Assembly: GCF_001073085.1 (NCBI RefSeq) | Contig: NZ_JVFV01000027.1 | Location: 1-64,000, forward strand | DNA: 64,000 bases | Origin: Streptococcus pseudopneumoniae | GTDB lineage: Bacteria > Bacillota > Bacilli > Lactobacillales > Streptococcaceae | Direction of reading: 5' to 3' | Part shown: positions 56,284 to 64,000 of the stretch, in pieces | Numbering within the stretch: the stretch's first letter is position 1 | Layout: each line of letters begins with the position of its first letter | Position numbers and translations under genes: made by a program | Notes under the pieces: model-generated | The model's database searches: none | What the model was told of the DNA's origin: nothing | The model's input: the letters and a program-made list of their open reading frames with translations, nothing else

Positions 56284-57780
56284 ATGCCAGCAAAAGCAGG
56301 GGACGTCTATTGTGTTTACAATTTCCATCTAAAAAAATACACAGCTTGTCAGATAACCAAGATAGAAGAGGGGGAGAAAAAGCCGCAGGCTGTCCTACTG
56401 TCTTTAGACTGGTCAGGAAAACAACCTCTTAGAGAAGAAGAACTATCTTCTTTGAAGCCACTCTATATAGATTTTATGTACTGGGAAAGAAACTTACATC
56501 TTAGTAATGTTGATATTCATGTACCGTCACATTATATTTTTATTGGTAATACAACACCATTAACAACTGAAAGCACCAATACTTATGCTATGTTTTGGGG
56601 AAATGGTTACGATATTTATAGGCAACTGAAATGGCAAGAAATACCAAAAGAAAAAAGAGATTTATTTAAGAAAGCAGATAAAAGCCAGGAAAGAGTTTCA
56701 TTTGCAGGAAATGAGTGTCGTATCTCTAAACACAATATCAATGACGAGTGGACGCCTTTTGAAGACGCATTAGAATTAAAGGTCTTTCCTTGTTTATCTA
56801 AGTTGGCATTAACGAGATGGCACAAAAATTTATATAAGTATTTGCAGTCAACTCCTTTTATTACAGAACTAGTTCTTGAAAATCATGGACAAACAAAACT
56901 GGATTTTTCTAAGACATCCATACATCGGCTTTCCATTGATTTGACAGGCGTAGAGGAACTTAGACTGAACGATGATTTGGAGGAGCTAGTCTTATTAGGA
57001 GACATGAGCGACAATTGTCAGATACTTGTAAAAGACCATGGAGCCAGCTTACGATTACACCTTGACAACTCTCTACCCAAGGTGCTGGGATTAAAAGATT
57101 TAGGAGCTATCCATTGTTCAAACATCCTCGAAATAGACTTTGCACAAATCTTGAATAACTATCCAAATCTTAGGGAATTGAGATTGTGGGGGAAACCTGG
57201 TAATATTCTTAATTTCCATAAATTATCAGAGTTAAAAGAATTAATCAATTTTTCAACTGTTGATTTGTTTGGTTTTACTGCAGAGGATATCCCCAAACCA
57301 GAAGATTTACCTCAATTAAGCATGTTTTGGATGAGTAGCTTACCAGAAGATGCAGCTAAAGTAGCCAAAAAATATTATAAAAAACAGCAGGACAAGGGAC
57401 TGAATCTTTGGATAACAAAACCGAGGAAAGCTGAATGGCTAGCCCAAAACCTAGATAATCCATTTCGCTCATGGGATGGACAAGAGAATATTTCAACAGC
57501 AAACGCAAAAAAAGCAGCCTCTTTATATAGAAAAACTAGATCAAGCCTTATAAAGCTTCTAGAAAACCCCAATGAGAACACTATGAAAAACGTAGAAGTT
57601 CTCATAAGAGAGTATACTCAAGGTTTCAATAAAATGGACAAGCGTAACTGTTTTATTGAAACAATCGAGAGAGAGGATATCTATGATGCTCTGGTCGAGA
57701 TCTTAGATTTACTACCTGAAGATTTAGGGATGGACAAAGAAAAATTTATAGAAATCTTTGATGAGCTAAAGGATTTTTAA
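56284..57780 (+). CDS. Imm26-like / leucine-rich-type protein
   Basis: 498 residues. The first 45 (AGDVYCVYNFHLKKYTACQI) resemble the Imm26 immunity fold, which begins with a GDvy-P-y pattern. The middle (about 170-330) has irregular leucine-rich units (FITELVLENHG, NLRELRLWGKP, ELKELINFSTV). The C-terminal third is helical and lysine-rich. No signal peptide or membrane segment. It is followed by a second immunity-like gene. Not recognised beyond this. Confidence 0.6.
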   Translation: MPAKAGDVYCVYNFHLKKYTACQITKIEEGEKKPQAVLLSLDWSGKQPLREEELSSLKPLYIDFMYWERNLHLSNVDIHVPSHYIFIGNTTPLTTESTNTYAMFWGNGYDIYRQLKWQEIPKEKRDLFKKADKSQERVSFAGNECRISKHNINDEWTPFEDALELKVFPCLSKLALTRWHKNLYKYLQSTPFITELVLENHGQTKLDFSKTSIHRLSIDLTGVEELRLNDDLEELVLLGDMSDNCQILVKDHGASLRLHLDNSLPKVLGLKDLGAIHCSNILEIDFAQILNNYPNLRELRLWGKPGNILNFHKLSELKELINFSTVDLFGFTAEDIPKPEDLPQLSMFWMSSLPEDAAKVAKKYYKKQQDKGLNLWITKPRKAEWLAQNLDNPFRSWDGQENISTANAKKAASLYRKTRSSLIKLLENPNENTMKNVEVLIREYTQGFNKMDKRNCFIETIEREDIYDALVEILDLLPEDLGMDKEKFIEIFDELKDF

Positions 57781-57821
57781 ATGAGAAGCCTTTCTAGTTC
57801 ATTCCTGAAACGGAGATTATC

Positions 57822-58247
57822 ATGACTAACTTTATACAGACTATCACAGTAGAAAATCGGCAGGTCGACAAAGAAAATTACTTTACAATTGGCTACTCTC
57901 CTGAGATAGAAAAATCTTTACTGTGTGTTTATATTTCTTGGATTGCTGGTTACGAACGCTATTACGAGTTAGATGACGGAGATTTGGCTCTCTTTGAAAG
58001 CAAACGAGAAGCATTTCTCAAAAAATATGAAAAAGAAATCAAGGCTTATCGGACTGAAAGATTGATTGGTTCTGGGGCTCTGAGGGATTACAATTTCAGA
58101 TCTTTGCCTAAGAATATCCTAGAAAACTTGGATAGCTATCCTCCATTTAACGGATATGTCTATCAAAACGGCATCCTCTGTGCTAGAATCAAGATTGAAG
58201 ACAAGTATTTTTATCTTCCGCCCATTTATGATAAGGATTACAGATAA
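57822..58247 (+). CDS. Small cytoplasmic protein, possibly an immunity protein
   Basis: 141 residues rich in aromatic and charged amino acids (YISWIAGYERYYELDDGDLALFESKREAFLKKYEKEI) and without signal or membrane segments, which fits polymorphic-toxin immunity proteins. GGAGATTATC precedes the ATG. It lies 41 bases behind the Imm26-like gene. No toxin gene is in the window, so it may be an orphan immunity gene. Confidence 0.6.
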   Translation: MTNFIQTITVENRQVDKENYFTIGYSPEIEKSLLCVYISWIAGYERYYELDDGDLALFESKREAFLKKYEKEIKAYRTERLIGSGALRDYNFRSLPKNILENLDSYPPFNGYVYQNGILCARIKIEDKYFYLPPIYDKDYR

Positions 58248-58279
58248 GCATTGCCTCAAAGTAATGCAAAACAGCCTCC

Positions 58280-58309
58280 AATCTTCTAGTTTTTACTAGG
58301 AGATTTTTA
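58280..58309 (+). terminator. Terminator before the PadR operon
   Basis: AATCTTCTAGT / ACTAGGAGATT with T runs. Confidence 0.75.
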
Positions 58310-58330
58310 TATATAAAAATTTTATACATA
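58307..58330. promoter_or_regulatory. AT-rich operator-like repeat, upstream copy
   Basis: TTATATATAAAAATTTTATACATA lies just above the -35 of the padR promoter and is nearly repeated at 58379-58400. Confidence 0.5.
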
Positions 58331-58334
58331 TTGC

Positions 58335-58363
58335 TTGACAAGGCTTACAAATAGATGTATGAT
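58335..58363 (+). promoter_or_regulatory. padR operon promoter
   Basis: TTGACA (58335-58340), a 17-base spacer, TATGAT (58358-58363). Confidence 0.85.
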
Positions 58364-58378
58364 GTATGTGTAGAATAA

Positions 58379-58400
58379 TTATATATAAAATTTTTACATA
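58379..58400. promoter_or_regulatory. AT-rich operator-like repeat, downstream copy
   Basis: TTATATATAAAATTTTTACATA, a second copy of the upstream sequence, lies between the start point and the padR ribosome-binding site. The pair flanking the promoter suggests PadR autoregulation. Confidence 0.5.
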
Positions 58401-58419
58401 CTAAAAAAGGAGGTGCCCC

Positions 58420-58746
58420 ATGTATTTTCCAACATCATCGGCCTTGATTGAATTTCTCATCTTGGCCATCCTAGAACAAGGGGATTCCTATGGTTATGAG
58501 ATCAGCCAAACCATTAAACTCATTGCCAAAATAAAGGAATCCACCCTCTACCCCATCTTGAAAAAACTGGATACCAACCGCTATCTGACTACATACTCTC
58601 GTGAATACCAAGGTCGGATGCGCAAATACTACTCCTTGACAGAAATCGGAGAGGAGCAACTCTTTGTCCTTCGAGAAGAATGGACACTCTACACTGACAC
58701 GATCAATGGCATCATAGAAGGGAGCATTCGCCATGACAAGAACTGA
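58420..58746 (+). CDS. PadR-family transcriptional regulator
   Basis: 108 residues, a winged helix (LIEFLILAILEQGDSYGYEISQTI, TLYPILKKLDTNRYL, GRMRKYYSLTEIGEEQL) and a short dimerisation helix, as in PadR subfamily 2. AAAGGAGG precedes the ATG. It controls its own operon in most known cases. It overlaps the DUF1700 gene by 14 bases. Confidence 0.93.
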   Translation: MYFPTSSALIEFLILAILEQGDSYGYEISQTIKLIAKIKESTLYPILKKLDTNRYLTTYSREYQGRMRKYYSLTEIGEEQLFVLREEWTLYTDTINGIIEGSIRHDKN

Positions 58747-59326
58747 ATATTTGAATCAGCTTGAAGCCTATCTGATGAAGCTTCCTCAATCTGATCGCAT
58801 CGAAGCCATGGACTACTTCAAAGAACTCTTTGATGATGCTGGTCCAGAAGGTGAGGAAGACCTAATAGCTAGCCTGGGAAGTCCAAAAGAAGCTGCCCAT
58901 GATGTCCTGACTACACTTCTTGATAAGAAAATCAACGAAGAAAATTCCAGTAAGAACGACCGCCATATTTTACGCATCGCTCTACTAGCCCTTCTTGCAG
59001 CGCCTATCGGAATTCCGGTCGGAATTGCTCTTCTCATGGCTATCATCGGCATTTTTATCGCCGCTGTCAGCGTACTTATTGCCTTCTTTGCTGTATCCGC
59101 AGCTGGAATGGTTCTCGGAGCTGTTCTCCTATTTGAAAGCTTCTACATTCTGGCTGAATCTACATCTGCTTTTGTGCTGATTTTTGGTGGTGGTTTACTG
59201 GCGATCGGAGCTTCATCCCTAGTCTTACTAGCCACTTCTTACGTAACACGTTTCTTTGGATTACTAGTCCTTCGACTCATCCAATGGATTCTTAATAGAG
59301 GAAAGAGAGGTGAAAGACATGCGTAA
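58733..59326 (+). CDS. DUF1700 / HAAS-domain membrane protein
   Basis: 197 residues. A soluble N-terminal helical domain (1-65, MTRTEYLNQLEAYLMKLPQSDRIEAMDYFKELFDDAG) is typical of the HAAS fold found next to PadR genes. About four transmembrane helices follow (80-190). HAAS proteins are thought to bind or sequester PadR-type regulators. It overlaps both neighbours, so translation is coupled. Confidence 0.88.
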   Translation: MTRTEYLNQLEAYLMKLPQSDRIEAMDYFKELFDDAGPEGEEDLIASLGSPKEAAHDVLTTLLDKKINEENSSKNDRHILRIALLALLAAPIGIPVGIALLMAIIGIFIAAVSVLIAFFAVSAAGMVLGAVLLFESFYILAESTSAFVLIFGGGLLAIGASSLVLLATSYVTRFFGLLVLRLIQWILNRGKRGERHA

Positions 59327-60227
59327 ATGGACAAAAGGATTTCTTATCTTTGGTGTTGTTACTAGTATCATTGGTTTTTCCATGATGATCATCGGTATCC
59401 AAACAGATGGTGTCAGAAGCCTCCTTGCAATGTCTCAAAATCCAGTATTTGAAAGTCGAATGGAAGAACTCGTTTTTGATCAAGATATTGAAAATCTAAA
59501 CATCTCACTAACAGAACATTCGCTAGTCATTACGGAGTCAAACGATGATAAGATTCACCTTCAGTATCACCCGACCATCTCTGAAAAAGAAAATCTTCAA
59601 CACTCTATCAAAGAGAAAAGTCTTGAAATAACTGACACCAAGTCAACTACACGTCGCTCTATAGGTTCTAGTATCGAAGGTATTCTCTTTATCGCAAGCG
59701 GAATTTCTAGCCGCAATGATGAAGTTGTTCTCTCATTACCAAGAGGAAAAGACTTAAAAAATCTAACTGCCCAGGTAAACCGTCGTATCCTTTCAATTGC
59801 TAATGCAAAACTCAGCAATGCCAAGATTCTGTCAAATGGCTATCTTCTTCGTATCACTGATAGCGAGATTAAAAATAGCCAACTGATCACAACTGGCATT
59901 GTCAATGTATTTGAAACCAGTCTAACAGATAGCCGTATCCAAGCAGACCATCAACATATCAAGGCAGACGATATCCAAGTGCATGGTCGAGTGGAATTCG
60001 AGGCAAGAAAAGATATCTCACTCGAGTTATCTCAAAAGGAACTTGATCGAATCAATGTTGAGTTTTCTGCTGAACATGGTGATATCTATCGTTGGCATCG
60101 AGACAGACGTGACATACCTACGGGAGGTAGTAAAGGTGAAGCATTAGCGAACCCTTACAAAACAGAAAAAAAAGATACGCAAGATCTCCTCGTCGCAAAA
60201 TCGAATCAAAGTATCTATTTCCCATAA
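59310..60227 (+). CDS. DUF4097-family beta-helix-like protein
   Basis: 305 residues. An N-terminal transmembrane helix (about 8-30) is followed by a predicted repeat-rich beta domain (about 60-255), in which short strands with alternating S/N/D recur (LSNAKILSNGYLLRITDSEIKNSQLI...). The C-terminus is charged. DUF4097 proteins are found with PadR and HAAS genes and are often called putative adhesins; no direct evidence for that here. Confidence 0.85.
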   Translation: MKDMRKWTKGFLIFGVVTSIIGFSMMIIGIQTDGVRSLLAMSQNPVFESRMEELVFDQDIENLNISLTEHSLVITESNDDKIHLQYHPTISEKENLQHSIKEKSLEITDTKSTTRRSIGSSIEGILFIASGISSRNDEVVLSLPRGKDLKNLTAQVNRRILSIANAKLSNAKILSNGYLLRITDSEIKNSQLITTGIVNVFETSLTDSRIQADHQHIKADDIQVHGRVEFEARKDISLELSQKELDRINVEFSAEHGDIYRWHRDRRDIPTGGSKGEALANPYKTEKKDTQDLLVAKSNQSIYFP

Positions 60228-60315
60228 TAAGATCGCTTGCTTTCTTATAGAAATCATGAATAAAGACAACTAGTAGTTACTACTCAAAAATTAATCAAAA
60301 AAAGGGAGGTCTATT

Positions 60316-61275
60316 ATGACTCAAGAATGGTTTGAAAGTGCTGATTTCGAAAAAACAGCCAACAATGATAAAAAAGATAGCCCATCCGACTCAGTTCTCC
60401 TTGAAGAAGATTCAGAGACAAGAGAAGAGGCGCCAGTAGTTGAGGAAAATCCTCAAGCCAATCCAGAAGATAAGGAAACTGTAGAGACTGAAGAGCTCGA
60501 TGAAAAATTAGAAAAGATAGACGAGTCAGAAGAACCTGTTAAAGAAGCTTCTCAGAAAAGTCAATCTTTGACTAGCAAGTCTTTAGAAAGTCCGTTTCTA
60601 CCAGATTCTGCATCTACAAAAACAGCAGTATTTGCAGTTTTCAAAGAAGAACTGGCTGATCAGTGGGTTTGGCTACTAGGTGCTCTGAAAGAGCCGACAG
60701 CTCGTTTTGATACAGATAAAAAACATAGTTATAATGCCTTTGCCCTGCTGACTATCTTTTCTGCTCTTAGTTTCTTCTGTGCGATTTATCATATCAAGCA
60801 TGACTACTACGGCCATATGGCGGTTATCAACTCTCATGCCATCGAGCAGTTCCCTTCACTGAATCTCTTTTCTATCTTCTCCATCTTGGTAGCGACAAGC
60901 TTATTCTTCTTTTCTATCCTTATGGGTGGATTTGTAGTTAAACGTTTTGTCAATCAAGACAATGACTGGACACTGGAAAAATCCTTGCAAGAGTACAGCA
61001 GACTCTTCGCCCTTCCTCTCCTGCTCACAGGTATTGCGAGTTTCTTTGCCCTCTTTAATAGTCTACGCTTTGCGGCTCTTCTTTGCCTCATTAGCATTGG
61101 TCTGGTACTTCTTGCCAACCTCTATACCATCTCAAGACCAAGTAAAGATAGCCAAACCGACTCCTTCTATCGCCTTCTCTTGGCATTTCTAGTTAACGGT
61201 GGTATCCTATTTCTCTTTTTCCTAGCAGAAATGGCACTGGTTTTTGATTATCTACGAATTCTAGCTTTTATGTAA
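60316..61275 (+). CDS. Membrane protein with acidic N-terminal region (DUF6574-like)
   Basis: 319 residues. A highly acidic disordered N-terminus (1-95, many Glu/Asp) is followed by five transmembrane helices (about 140-315). AAAGGGAGG precedes the ATG. It stands 89 bases downstream of the DUF4097 gene on the same strand and closes the operon before a terminator. Function unknown; the DUF name is from memory. Confidence 0.75.
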   Translation: MTQEWFESADFEKTANNDKKDSPSDSVLLEEDSETREEAPVVEENPQANPEDKETVETEELDEKLEKIDESEEPVKEASQKSQSLTSKSLESPFLPDSASTKTAVFAVFKEELADQWVWLLGALKEPTARFDTDKKHSYNAFALLTIFSALSFFCAIYHIKHDYYGHMAVINSHAIEQFPSLNLFSIFSILVATSLFFFSILMGGFVVKRFVNQDNDWTLEKSLQEYSRLFALPLLLTGIASFFALFNSLRFAALLCLISIGLVLLANLYTISRPSKDSQTDSFYRLLLAFLVNGGILFLFFLAEMALVFDYLRILAFM

Positions 61276-61340
61276 GATAAAGGTAGCGAGATAGAAAGAT
61301 ATTAGCTTTAGAGGCTCATTACTATAAAATTTTAAAAACA

Positions 61341-61398
61341 AAAAAAGCGAACAAGACAGAATTCTGATAATCAGAAAACTAATCTTGTTCGCTTTTTA
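61341..61398. terminator. Bidirectional terminator
   Basis: AAAAAGCGAACAAGA / TCTTGTTCGCTTTTT with an inner TTCTGAT / ATCAGAA hairpin. Confidence 0.9.
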
Positions 61399-61431
61399 AC
61401 TTTATAGAAACTTTTGTCACAGATTCCTTAT

Positions 61432-62289
61432 TTATCTATTTGCTAAAGCTTCAAAATCCTCTCCTGAAACAGGTCCTACTTCTACTTGGTTGGCATCCAA
61501 ATCCTGACAAAGTTCCTTTGGAAGAACTTCTAAAAAGGCTTGGTAATCCAGTCTAGCTACCGCTTCATAGTCTTCAGGCTTAGAACCATCTCCAGAGATT
61601 TTCACCAGGTCAATCTCCCAGACAAGATCCTTACCAGCCAACTGCTCAACATAAGGTACAGGAACAACAGGACCTTTTGGCAAAATAGTCTTTACTCCTT
61701 GAGCCAGGTGGTAGATTCCATGAACCTTACCCTCACTATCTGGGTAGAATTTAGCACTTGCAGGATAAGCATCTGACCCTTGAACCCTCTTAACTAATTC
61801 TTCAAAACGTGCCAAGCCATCTTCTTCTAGGAAGCTATCTAAGTCCTTCTTATCAAAGTAAATAGTTGATAGAATTCCTTGGCAAAAGGCCAAACGAGCA
61901 TCCTTATCAGCTAGATAGTTTTTAACAGTTTCTTGGAAATAGTCTTCCAAATCAAAGTCTGCCAAGCCTTCAACCGCTTCACCAACCTTGCTAGACAAAG
62001 CCCGCAAGAGCCCTTCTACAATCTCCCAGTCAGCTCTTGTAATCAAATCAGGAATGATTACTTGATAGCCGTTTTGAGAGTCAAGGTAGCGAACTTTAAA
62101 GAGAAACTGAGATTTTCCCACAACAGCACACTCGATATACTCAAGACGATTGAGAGGTTGACGGAGGTAAACAGCATCATAACTATGCGACTCTAGGCCT
62201 TCTACTAAGCCTAAAATTGATTTAGCTGTAAGAATCTCCTGTTGTCCTAAAATACTTTGTTTATTTGGAATAAAAAATGTCTTCACCAT
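61432..62289 (-). CDS. Conserved hypothetical protein (DUF4299-like)
   Basis: 285 residues, soluble and acidic. It starts MVKTFFIPNKQSILGQQEIL and contains KTILPKGPVVPVPYVEQLAG. I recall this sequence type as DUF4299, restricted to streptococci and relatives. AAAGGAGACCATTATG sets the start. No function can be read from it. Confidence 0.8.
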   Translation of the reverse strand: MVKTFFIPNKQSILGQQEILTAKSILGLVEGLESHSYDAVYLRQPLNRLEYIECAVVGKSQFLFKVRYLDSQNGYQVIIPDLITRADWEIVEGLLRALSSKVGEAVEGLADFDLEDYFQETVKNYLADKDARLAFCQGILSTIYFDKKDLDSFLEEDGLARFEELVKRVQGSDAYPASAKFYPDSEGKVHGIYHLAQGVKTILPKGPVVPVPYVEQLAGKDLVWEIDLVKISGDGSKPEDYEAVARLDYQAFLEVLPKELCQDLDANQVEVGPVSGEDFEALANR

Positions 62290-62383
62290 AATGGTCTCCT
62301 TTGAAATCGTTTACATATAGTATACACCATTTTCCTGAAAGATGCAGAAACAAATTTAAGATTTTTTGGTCAAAAGCATAGAA

Positions 62384-62411
62384 AAAACAGCCCTTTAGGA
62401 CTGTTAATGTT
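62384..62411 (-). terminator. trhO terminator
   Basis: AACAG-CCTA / AAGG-CTGTT stem followed by TTTTTTC on the minus strand. Confidence 0.8.
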
Positions 62412-62413
62412 TA

Positions 62414-63400
62414 TTATACAACTTCAGAATGGTCTAGGCTCTCACCAATTGCTGCTAAATGCTCGATGACTTGATCTTGCGTCAATTCATGTTCTAAAAC
62501 ATAGCGATTACGTGGGTGAACACGGCACTCGTGTGAGCAACCACGGAGATATTTATCTTCGTTGTCTTCTGATGCCAAGATACGACGGTTACAGAAAGGA
62601 TTTCCACAGTTGACATAGCGTTCACATGGTGTTCCATCAAACCAATCTTTCCCTACAATGGTTGGATTGACATGGTTGACATCGACTGCAATACGTTCAT
62701 CAAAAACGTACATTTTCCCATCCCAAAGTTCCCCTTGAACTTCTGGGTCTTTACCGTAAGTTGCGATTCCTCCGTGCAATTGGCCAACATCTTTGTAGCC
62801 TTCACGGACCATCCAACCAGAGAATTTCTCACAGCGGACTCCACCTGTACAGTAAACTACGACGCGCTTGTCCATGAACTTTTCCTTGTTATCACGGACC
62901 CATTGTGGCAATTCACGGAAGTTGCGGATGTCAGGACGGATAGCCCCACGGAAGTGTCCAAGGTCGTACTCATAGTCATTACGAGTATCAAGGACCACTG
63001 TATCTTCGTCTAGGAGAGCTTCTTTGAATTCTTTTGGAGACAAGTAAGCACCTGTTGTTTCAAGTGGGTCGATGTCGTTGTCAAAGTTATCATCCTCTAA
63101 ACCAAGGTGGACAATCTCTTTCTTGTAGCGAACAAACATCTTCTTGAAGGCTTGCTCACTTTCTTCGTCAATCTTGAACCAGAGGTCTTCCATACCTGGA
63201 AGGCTGTGAACGTAGTCCATGTATTTTTGCGTTGTTTCGTAGTCTCCAGAAACGGTTCCGTTGATCCCTTCGTCTGCCACTAGGATACGGCCCTTGAGGC
63301 CAATAGACTTACAGAAAGCTAAGTGGTCTGCAGCAAATTGTTCCGCGTTTTCGATTGGAACATATTTATAGTAAAGTAAAACTCGAATATCTTTTGACAT
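62414..63400 (-). CDS. trhO: tRNA uridine(34) hydroxylase TrhO (rhodanese domain)
   Basis: 328 residues from the ATG at 63400 ([22 protein letters not shown]). An N-terminal acylphosphatase-like domain (1-100), a rhodanese domain (about 120-225) with active-site [15 protein letters not shown], and a cysteine-rich C-terminus ([22 protein letters not shown]) follow in the YceA/TrhO order. It hydroxylates U34 of certain tRNAs with oxygen and so complements MnmG/MnmA encoded in the window. The 15-codon upstream extension lacks family similarity. Confidence 0.92.
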   Translation of the reverse strand: MSKDIRVLLYYKYVPIENAEQFAADHLAFCKSIGLKGRILVADEGINGTVSGDYETTQKYMDYVHSLPGMEDLWFKIDEESEQAFKKMFVRYKKEIVHLGLEDDNFDNDIDPLETTGAYLSPKEFKEALLDEDTVVLDTRNDYEYDLGHFRGAIRPDIRNFRELPQWVRDNKEKFMDKRVVVYCTGGVRCEKFSGWMVREGYKDVGQLHGGIATYGKDPEVQGELWDGKMYVFDERIAVDVNHVNPTIVGKDWFDGTPCERYVNCGNPFCNRRILASEDNEDKYLRGCSHECRVHPRNRYVLEHELTQDQVIEHLAAIGESLDHSEVV

Positions 63401-63531
63401 AAGATTGATTCTCTTTTCTAAGATTAAATTATCAGAATTTTTCATTCAACTATACCAGTATACTCCCCCAAGAAAGCGAATGCAATTTATTTGACTGAAA
63501 ATTGAAAACAAGACCATTTTCAGATTTTGTT

Positions 63532-64000
63532 TCAACTAAATATTCGGTGAAGAAAGGTTAACAAAAATGGTAAGGTTGCTACAATATTATTAGTAACATG
63601 GACTGCATAGCTAGGATAGATACTCTTGGTATAACGAGTTAATCCAGCACAACATACTCCAAATGTCGAAAAAACAAGAATATCTAAGAAATTTGGAAAG
63701 CTAGAAAAGTGAGGAAGAGCAAACAAAACCGAAGGGAGAATCAGGTCAAGTCCAAGCTTCGAATCTTTAAAGAAGGCGTGTTGGAACAAACCCCTATAAA
63801 TCAATTCTTCCATCAGAGGCCCTAGGAAAAATAAAGTCAGGTAGAGACCCAACTCAGCAAAATTTGTCCCACTATAGCCGATTAGTACAGCCCAGCCTTC
63901 AGAGGTTGACTGTACATGTCTTGCCGTTTGAAAATTAAAAGATATGTAAAGTACAGTTACGAGAACCGTCAAAACTGTATACCATAGCCATTTTTTCTTT
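63532..64000 (-). CDS. CPBP-family intramembrane metalloprotease, 5' end beyond the window
   Basis: About 156 codons are visible, and the frame (KKKWLWYTVLTVLVTVLYIS...) stays open to the window edge. The catalytic motif EELIYRG (EEXXXR-type) and later FALPHF and HVTNN fit the CAAX-protease/bacteriocin-processing (CPBP, Abi) family. Such proteins give bacteriocin self-immunity or process peptides. The complete start is outside. Confidence 0.85.
   Translation of the reverse strand, partial: KKKWLWYTVLTVLVTVLYISFNFQTARHVQSTSEGWAVLIGYSGTNFAELGLYLTLFFLGPLMEELIYRGLFQHAFFKDSKLGLDLILPSVLFALPHFSSFPNFLDILVFSTFGVCCAGLTRYTKSIYPSYAVHVTNNIVATLPFLLTFLHRIFS

Noticed and set aside
63972..64000. A TTG start at 63972 for the CPBP gene
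   Set aside because: The frame stays open to the window edge with hydrophobic N-terminal-like sequence, so the true start lies outside.

Overview
The window is chromosomal DNA of a low-GC Gram-positive coccus, almost certainly a mitis-group Streptococcus (S. mitis / S. oralis / S. pneumoniae relatives). The reasons are a ComX competence sigma-factor start, a PBP2a-type class A penicillin-binding protein, streptococcal gene sets in the order known from pneumococcus, a CiaR-controlled csRNA, BOX-type repeats and a NrdR-controlled class III ribonucleotide reductase. No rRNA, tRNA, CRISPR array, prophage or intact insertion sequence was seen. Most genes lie on the minus strand.

Layout. 1-12 kb: comX 5' end, pbp2A, a divergent pseudouridine synthase, gap, an ABC (ATPase/permease) pair next to a TprA/PlcR-like regulator, adhE with a Rex-rich promoter, then a yajC / LMW-phosphatase / MORN-protein run. 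12-19 kb: tkt, a hypothetical gene, the rnpA-yidC2-khpB (jag) operon, a csRNA, and the ACT-domain/PFL (UPF0210) pair. 19.4-34.5 kb: the complete S10-spc-alpha ribosomal operon from rpsJ down to rplQ, including secY, adk, infA, rpmJ and rpoA, read from one strong promoter at about 34.5 kb and ending in an L17-downstream-element RNA plus a terminator. Several of its intergenic gaps hold structured repeats. 34.6-40.5 kb: the anaerobic ribonucleotide reductase cluster (nrdD, a 46-residue protein, a GNAT acetyltransferase, nrdG, a P-loop kinase) and a large membrane protein. 40.5-45.3 kb: mnmG, two Nudix hydrolases, an SseB-like protein and mnmA. 45.4-47.4 kb: an untidy accessory patch with small membrane ORFs and an Rgg-type regulator broken by a nonsense codon. 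47.4-56 kb: LysM wall protein, L-serine dehydratase sdaAB-sdaAA, HAD phosphatase, one intact and one frameshifted DUF805 gene, a CapD-type sugar epimerase with a GT2 glycosyltransferase, and a CynX-like transporter. 56.3-58.3 kb: two probable immunity-type proteins. 58.4-61.3 kb: a PadR-led four-gene envelope-stress-like operon. 61.4-64 kb: a DUF4299-like protein, the tRNA hydroxylase trhO and a CPBP protease cut by the window edge.

Several modules work together. Translation machinery, protein export (SecY, YajC, YidC2) and tRNA wobble modification (MnmG, MnmA, TrhO) dominate. Fermentative and anaerobic metabolism is represented by AdhE, NrdD/NrdG and serine dehydratase. Signalling is carried by ComX, the csRNA, two peptide-binding-type regulators (one broken) and PadR.

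The best leads for something new are: a perfect 16-bp inverted repeat around the comX -10 box that would hide the comX ribosome-binding site only in read-through mRNA; a family of four hairpin repeats with compensating stems inside the ribosomal operon; a 40-bp tandem duplication that adds a third NrdR box upstream of nrdD; and the PadR operon with its twin AT-rich operator-like repeats.
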